Assembly (NCBI GenBank): GCA_035384605.1
Contig: DAOOIV010000145.1
Coordinates: 2,666 to 11,277 of the forward strand
Length of the DNA: 8,612 nucleotides
Source: Phycisphaerae bacterium
Lineage (GTDB): Bacteria > Planctomycetota > Phycisphaerae > UBA1845 > PWPN01
Direction of reading: 5' to 3'
Shown here: positions 5,260 through 8,612 of the stretch, piece after piece
Layout of the letters: each line of letters opens with the position of its first letter
Position numbering within the stretch: position 1 is the first letter of the stretch
Notes under the pieces: model-generated
Databases searched by the model: none
What the model saw: only the letters and a program-made list of their open reading frames with translations
Told to the model about the DNA's origin: nothing
Translations under genes and position numbers: made by a program

Positions 5260-6618
5260 TTAGAACTGGCTAATGACGAATTCCGGCTCCGCCAGCGGGT
5301 GGACCTGGGCTACGTAGTAGCCAATCGCGTCCGAGAGGTGCGTGAGCGTCTTGTCGTTGGTCTTGTCGATCTCGCCGCTCTTGTCGTTCCACACGACACC
5401 GTCGAAGTCCATCACAGTATGCGGGCATTTCACCGGGTCCACAAGCAACCGAATCTTCCCGTCCGCTGCTTGAATCCGACTGTTCATCGCGTTCACCCGT
5501 ACACGCTCTCTCGGATTCGTATGGGCATAGGCCAAGTAGAGCCGGCCGCCAAACACCGGTCGCAGTGCCTTCTCGATCAGTTCCCAATCGGAGCCCTCCA
5601 CTTTGGCCGTCCCCCTCGCCCCGCCAGTGGCATCCCCGTAACACCAAACCTCATGCGGATGGTTGCCGTAGCGCTCGGCAATCTCCTGGCAGACCCGCTT
5701 GGTGTTGCTGTTGCTCGGTATCCATACCTCGTCGATGCATGCCGTCACCTCGCCGGCCACGTTCGGGGCGCTCCCCCTGTACGGCTGCTCCTGACAGATT
5801 GCACACACCCCCGGAGACACATTGAAGTCAAAGCACAAGATCAGCGGCAATTTGGGATCGTAGATCAGCCGTTCGCTGGCATGCGTCTCTTGGAAAAAAC
5901 CATAATAGACCCGACCCTCGAACGCCACGAAGCTCGCATTGAACTCCTGGTCAAACGTCAGCGGGTCCATCTTCTTACGCATCTGGGCCAGGAATGCCTC
6001 GGCCTGCTCCCTGCCCAAATACAAATGCAATACTTCCGAAGCCTTCCAGTGGAAGTATCTCGCGCCCTTCAACTCGCCATTGAGGACCTGCTGCGTCAAT
6101 CGGTAGTAGTGATTCCTGCCACAGGGCACGCCAATGATATCGATCCAGCCACCACGAACCAGCATTGGCATGATATGCTCATCGAGCACGTCCGGACGGC
6201 AGTCCGCGTATTCGTCAATCACCCCACCATCCCAATCGCCACCCTCGATGCGAGCCGGCTTATCCAGACCCGCTACTCTGATAATCGCTCCCTGCCACAA
6301 CTTGATCGTCAACTCGCTCTCGCTGATGTCGATATCCGGTCGCTGCGTCCGCAACGCCCACCTCGGCACCATCGCCTTCAAGTCGGACCAAAAGATATCC
6401 TTGGCTTGCTGCTGCGTCGGCGCACAGGCGAAGAATCGACCGTTCGGGTATTTGCTGAACGCAATGGCCCTGGCCACTACCCGGCGCTTCGACGCCTCGG
6501 TTTTGAATGAACGTCTACCCGCCGGAACCACGTTGATCGTCGCCCGACTATGCAGGTAGGCGTACTGTCGCGAGTCCAGCTTGCACCGGGTCCATCTCGG
6601 CGTGAGGTAATCAGCCAT
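5260..6618 (-). CDS. terL: Phage terminase large subunit (ATPase-nuclease)
   Basis: This 452-residue motor packages DNA into the procapsid through the portal and cuts it. N-terminal ATPase: Walker A AGRRSFKTEASKR (about 33-45), the adenine-side region ACAPTQQQAKDIFW, Walker B WDGGVIDEYAD with acidic DE at 135-136, and coupling motif GVPCGRNHYY (from 163). C-terminal RNase H-like nuclease: LILCFDFNVSPG with Asp264, YGDATGG with Asp329, and THLSDAIGYYV with Asp430, the expected three-acid pattern. The order and length fit Terminase_6-like large subunits. Walker A has Phe where GKT loops usually have Gly, as in some terminases. The ATG at 6618 overlaps the TerS stop by eight bases; an upstream TTG at 6630 has no ribosome site. 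It is the last gene of the packaging operon. Confidence 0.94.
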   Translation of the reverse strand: MADYLTPRWTRCKLDSRQYAYLHSRATINVVPAGRRSFKTEASKRRVVARAIAFSKYPNGRFFACAPTQQQAKDIFWSDLKAMVPRWALRTQRPDIDISESELTIKLWQGAIIRVAGLDKPARIEGGDWDGGVIDEYADCRPDVLDEHIMPMLVRGGWIDIIGVPCGRNHYYRLTQQVLNGELKGARYFHWKASEVLHLYLGREQAEAFLAQMRKKMDPLTFDQEFNASFVAFEGRVYYGFFQETHASERLIYDPKLPLILCFDFNVSPGVCAICQEQPYRGSAPNVAGEVTACIDEVWIPSNSNTKRVCQEIAERYGNHPHEVWCYGDATGGARGTAKVEGSDWELIEKALRPVFGGRLYLAYAHTNPRERVRVNAMNSRIQAADGKIRLLVDPVKCPHTVMDFDGVVWNDKSGEIDKTNDKTLTHLSDAIGYYVAQVHPLAEPEFVISQF

Positions 6619-7237
6619 TCTCGGGCTCAATCAGTTGGTGGCAATCGTGGACCTCGCGAATCATCCCGCGAACCAACTCGGTCGGTGACTCGCCGGCACC
6701 AAGATGATCTGCGCGTGACCCAAAGTCTTTCGGAAACTGCCTCTCCATAAGATGCAACAGAAGCTTGCCCGCCGTCTTCATGTCCCCCATGCGCTCGGCA
6801 CGGTCGATGAACCGCAACAGCCGCGTGAGGTAATTCGCTTTTGTCACAGCCTTTGCGCGTACGCGAATGTCCCGCAAACCTTCACGGTCGCCATTGGCCC
6901 ACGTGACCTTTGTGTTCCTGTCGAGCCAGTTCGCCAACTGCCGGTCACTGACGCCGACTCGGGCCGCAATCTCCCGGTCCGTCAGAAGGTCCACATCTCC
7001 CGACTTGATCCATTCCTCTTCCAGGGCTGCGGCGATTTCCACGGTCAGGGTGGGCGGCCTTCCTTGCCGCTTGGGCTGCGGCACCGGAATATCCCCGGCG
7101 TCGGCGTTGGCCTCGTACACCTCAAGCTCGGCAATCTCCCGTGCGGTCAGAGGGCGTCCCGACCGGACTTTCTGCAACAAGGACAGATGGCGCATCCGGT
7201 GTGCCTGCTGGACAATGCTTTCAGGCTTTTTGGCCAA
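6611..7237 (-). CDS. terS: Terminase small subunit-like DNA-binding protein (TerS)
   Basis: This 208-residue protein directly precedes and overlaps TerL, the usual place for the small terminase that recognises viral DNA and hands it to the motor. A helix-turn-helix is clear at residues 86-105 (TDREIAARVGVSDRQLANWL). It is preceded by a basic linker (PKRQGRPP) and an N-terminal helical segment (GRPLTAREIAELEVYEANAD). The C-terminal part is helical (NYLTRLLRFIDRAERMGDM, GKLLLHLMERQFPKDFGSR), suited to oligomerisation and TerL contact. The start is TTG at 7237, fixed by the ribosome site at 7240-7247. The role is inferred from the HTH plus neighbourhood. Confidence 0.8.
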   Translation of the reverse strand: MAKKPESIVQQAHRMRHLSLLQKVRSGRPLTAREIAELEVYEANADAGDIPVPQPKRQGRPPTLTVEIAAALEEEWIKSGDVDLLTDREIAARVGVSDRQLANWLDRNTKVTWANGDREGLRDIRVRAKAVTKANYLTRLLRFIDRAERMGDMKTAGKLLLHLMERQFPKDFGSRADHLGAGESPTELVRGMIREVHDCHQLIEPENG

Positions 7238-7239
7238 AA

Positions 7240-7247
7240 ATCACCTC
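7240..7247 (-). promoter_or_regulatory. Ribosome binding site deciding the TTG start of TerS
   Basis: GAGGTGAT on the minus strand is fully complementary to the 16S anti-Shine-Dalgarno tail, with six bases from GAGG to the TTG at 7237. No ATG lies nearby in frame, so TTG is the likely start. The 7241-7331 gap back to the methyltransferase-like gene holds no other gene. Confidence 0.75.
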
Positions 7248-7331
7248 GTCCGTAGGACCCCCGTGGGCGGCCAATACCCATATCGGCGGGTAATGGGAGC
7301 CGCCAGTGATGTTTCGGGCCTGGAAACCCGC

Positions 7332-7913
7332 CTATCCAGGGCCGGGGTACTCAAAATAGACGTAGTGTTTGCGGCCCGGAGAGTCGCTGTAACGGACGAT
7401 CTGACGGACCCCATAGGACGACAGATAGGCCCGGAACTTCTCAAGGCCGTGCCGGTAGAAGATCGTGGGGCACTTGGCGACCATCTCGGACGGATAGCCC
7501 AGCCTTGCAAGCATACCCCTAGGCAGGCCCCCGACCCCGCTCTGGATGTACGTAACGAAGACGGCCCACTTGCGGCCCGCAGGCGGGCCGGAGCCGATCC
7601 GTGTAAACACCGTGTCAAGCTGGTCGAACGGGACCCCGTAGGCGTCCAGGTCAATCACGTTGAACTTGCCCAAGTCCAGGCTCGCCAGGAATTTCCGATT
7701 GTCGCCTTGCAGGTACACCCCGCCACGCATGGGCTTCTGGTCGATGCGTAGCGTGGTAATGTCCCGGTCCGGCAACCGGCGCTGGACCTCTGCCCACAGT
7801 CGCCCCGTCCCGCCATAGCAGTCCAGGACCCTCACCGGCCCGGCGGGCAGATGATCCACCCGTAAAGCCACCTTCGCTTCAAAGTAGCTGTTGTCAATTT
7901 GAACCTTGTTCAT
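7332..7913 (-). CDS. Class I SAM-dependent methyltransferase-fold protein (193 aa)
   Basis: A Rossmann methyltransferase core is visible. Motif I is VRVLDCYGGTGRLW (residues 27-40). The acidic end of strand two is RIDQK (Asp58). QGDNRKFL (69-76) fits the adenine-contact loop, and the motif IV position reads FNVIDLDAYGVPFDQL (84-99). VFVTYIQ and a basic RKHYVYFEYP follow as late strands. The DxDxYGxP motif resembles the DxDPxGxP of Trm1-type tRNA methyltransferases rather than the D/N-PPY of DNA adenine enzymes. The target could be RNA, a nucleotide or DNA; it may also have lost activity. It is shorter than cellular Trm1 and lacks an obvious substrate domain. It overlaps the ParB-like gene by 20 bases, so the two are probably co-translated. 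Confidence 0.7.
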   Translation of the reverse strand: MNKVQIDNSYFEAKVALRVDHLPAGPVRVLDCYGGTGRLWAEVQRRLPDRDITTLRIDQKPMRGGVYLQGDNRKFLASLDLGKFNVIDLDAYGVPFDQLDTVFTRIGSGPPAGRKWAVFVTYIQSGVGGLPRGMLARLGYPSEMVAKCPTIFYRHGLEKFRAYLSSYGVRQIVRYSDSPGRKHYVYFEYPGPG

Positions 7914-8484
7914 ACTCCACGTCCGGGTGCCTCACCATCGCTTCGATGTGCTCGGCAAGCTCGCCCATAACCTCGGGCGGAAAGCTCAAGAGTACGTGCG
8001 TTCGCTGGTAAGGCCGTATGGCGTCTTTCGTGGGCTTGAGCGGCTGCTGACATTCCTGCTCCTGCAACTCCGCAATGCGCAGCGACACCAAGTCGTCGTC
8101 GGACACCGATTCCCTTAGCTTGTCGATGTAGACCCCGAGTTGTTCGCTGAATTGCCCCTGGATGCGGGGGTTATTTAGCGAGATATTCAAGAGCCGCTCG
8201 TCCGCCTCGCTTACATCCACGGCCACACATAGGCACTCAGAGATGCCCGCTTCTTTCAGTACCCGGTATCGCTGGTTTCCCCCGACGATCCGGTTCGACC
8301 CATCGCGGACGTTCACCACGATCAACTCCACGCAACCGAACCGCTCGATGCTTTGTGCCAAGCCCGCCAGTGACTCGTCCTCGATCTCACGGGGATTGTC
8401 TTGGCACGGGCGCAACTCCTGGAGCTTAAACCTCTTGACCTGCGGGCAAGCCATGCCAACCACACTCTTTGATCCTTTTGCCAT
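7894..8484 (-). CDS. ParB/sulfiredoxin-fold domain protein (phage ParB-like)
   Basis: The 196-residue protein has the ParB N-terminal fold: KRFKLQELRPCQDNPREIED with NPR at residues 30-32, SLAGLAQSIERFGCVELIVV, the signature GGNQRYRVLKEAG at 68-80, and a continuation LLNISLNNPRIQGQF seen in phage members. The fold occurs in CTP-binding DNA clamps and in nuclease or modification proteins. Phages often carry single-domain versions near terminase, sometimes fused or adjacent to methyltransferases. No ParB helix-turn-helix DNA-binding domain is evident, so chromosome-type partition is unlikely. The ATG at 8484 follows GGGGG by five bases and is the first gene after the promoter at 8526-8554. It overlaps the methyltransferase-like gene. 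Activity is not predictable. Confidence 0.85.
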   Translation of the reverse strand: MAKGSKSVVGMACPQVKRFKLQELRPCQDNPREIEDESLAGLAQSIERFGCVELIVVNVRDGSNRIVGGNQRYRVLKEAGISECLCVAVDVSEADERLLNISLNNPRIQGQFSEQLGVYIDKLRESVSDDDLVSLRIAELQEQECQQPLKPTKDAIRPYQRTHVLLSFPPEVMGELAEHIEAMVRHPDVEYEQGSN

Positions 8485-8525
8485 AGGACCCCCAAAGAAG
8501 CAAAAACCACTATCCAGAAGTATTT

Positions 8526-8554
8526 ATCATACCAGATACCCAACCCGATGTCCA
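8526..8554 (-). promoter_or_regulatory. Sigma-70-type promoter for the packaging operon
   Basis: On the minus strand TGGACA (8554-8549) and TATGAT (8531-8526) are 17 bases apart, each matching consensus at five of six positions. A TG one base before the -10 adds an extended -10 element. Transcription would start near 8519, giving a short leader before the ParB-like ATG at 8484. It probably drives ParB, methyltransferase, TerS and TerL together. Confidence 0.8.
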
Positions 8555-8564
8555 GGAAACCATC

Positions 8565-8598
8565 AAAAAAAAGGCCCCGGTGTTCGTCCACCGGAGCC
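8565..8598 (-). terminator. Intrinsic terminator of an upstream gene outside the window
   Basis: On the minus strand GGCTCCGGTG, a six-base loop GACGAA and CACCGGGGCC form a 10-bp stem with one U-G wobble, followed at once by eight T. It closes a transcript entering from beyond 8612 and insulates the packaging promoter immediately downstream. Confidence 0.9.
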
Positions 8599-8612
8599 CT
8601 GTTCTCTGGAAA

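Noticed and set aside
5239..6510. Long plus-strand open frame (423 codons) opposite TerL
   Set aside because: Fully antisense to TerL with intact ATPase and nuclease motifs; no ribosome site or recognisable domain.
7241..7654. Minus-strand frame of 137 codons under the methyltransferase-like gene
   Set aside because: Overlaps the methyltransferase-fold protein in another frame, is Arg/Ser-rich and shows no motif.
7253..8493. Ten-base repeat TAGGACCCCC at 7253-7262 and 8484-8493
   Set aside because: Both copies precede genes and may be a shared leader element, but a 10-mer occurring twice is not strong evidence and only one copy is close enough to act as a ribosome site.
8322..8591. Minus-strand frame of 89 codons across the ParB start
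   Set aside because: It begins in the terminator, runs through the promoter and then lies inside the ParB gene in another frame.
1..8612. CRISPR array, tRNA, integrase, att site or transposon ends
   Set aside because: Looked for on both strands by eye; no regular spaced repeats, cloverleaf, recombinase motifs or terminal repeats with a transposase were seen.

Overview
This window is a late-gene block of a tailed double-stranded DNA bacteriophage or prophage. It covers DNA packaging, a membrane/lysis-type cassette and head assembly. Every gene I can support reads on the minus strand, so the biological order runs from 8612 down to 1. The host cannot be named from this stretch. The DNA is GC-rich, Shine-Dalgarno sites are well formed, several starts are TTG or GTG, and two promoters look like the bacterial housekeeping sigma-70 type. 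A small lipoprotein next to a holin-like protein hints at a host with an outer membrane. No integrase, tRNA, att site, rRNA or CRISPR is visible, so integrated and free phage cannot be told apart.

Region 8612-5260 (packaging): an intrinsic terminator closes an unseen upstream gene. A near-consensus promoter then reads into a tightly packed group: a ParB/sulfiredoxin-fold protein, a small SAM-methyltransferase-fold protein overlapping it, a TerS-like helix-turn-helix protein starting at TTG, and the large terminase TerL, which overlaps the TerS end.

Region 5259-4740 (self-contained insert): a small unrecognised gene (81 aa) has its own near-consensus promoter, a leader hairpin, a strong ribosome binding site, a long 3' hairpin and an intrinsic terminator. 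This is the layout of a phage 'moron', an autonomously expressed extra gene set between late genes. It is the best candidate here for an undescribed function.

Region 4639-3712 (membrane cassette): a holin-like two-helix membrane protein is followed by a 58-residue single-helix protein. An 83-residue lipoprotein overlaps that one in another frame, an Rz/Rz1-like nesting. A 113-residue unknown protein is coupled to the lipoprotein by a GTGA overlap. No endolysin is present.

Region 3697-1 (head): a DUF4055-type portal, two small coupled proteins (one strikingly rich in Trp and Cys), an SPP1 gp7/Mu F-like minor head protein, an overlooked 55-codon zinc-ribbon frame that apparently starts at ATT across the head gene's stop, an 18-bp perfect palindrome, and the N-terminal 180 residues of a coiled-coil scaffold-like protein that runs off the window edge. 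Portal, minor head protein and scaffold would build the procapsid; TerS and TerL would fill it through the portal.
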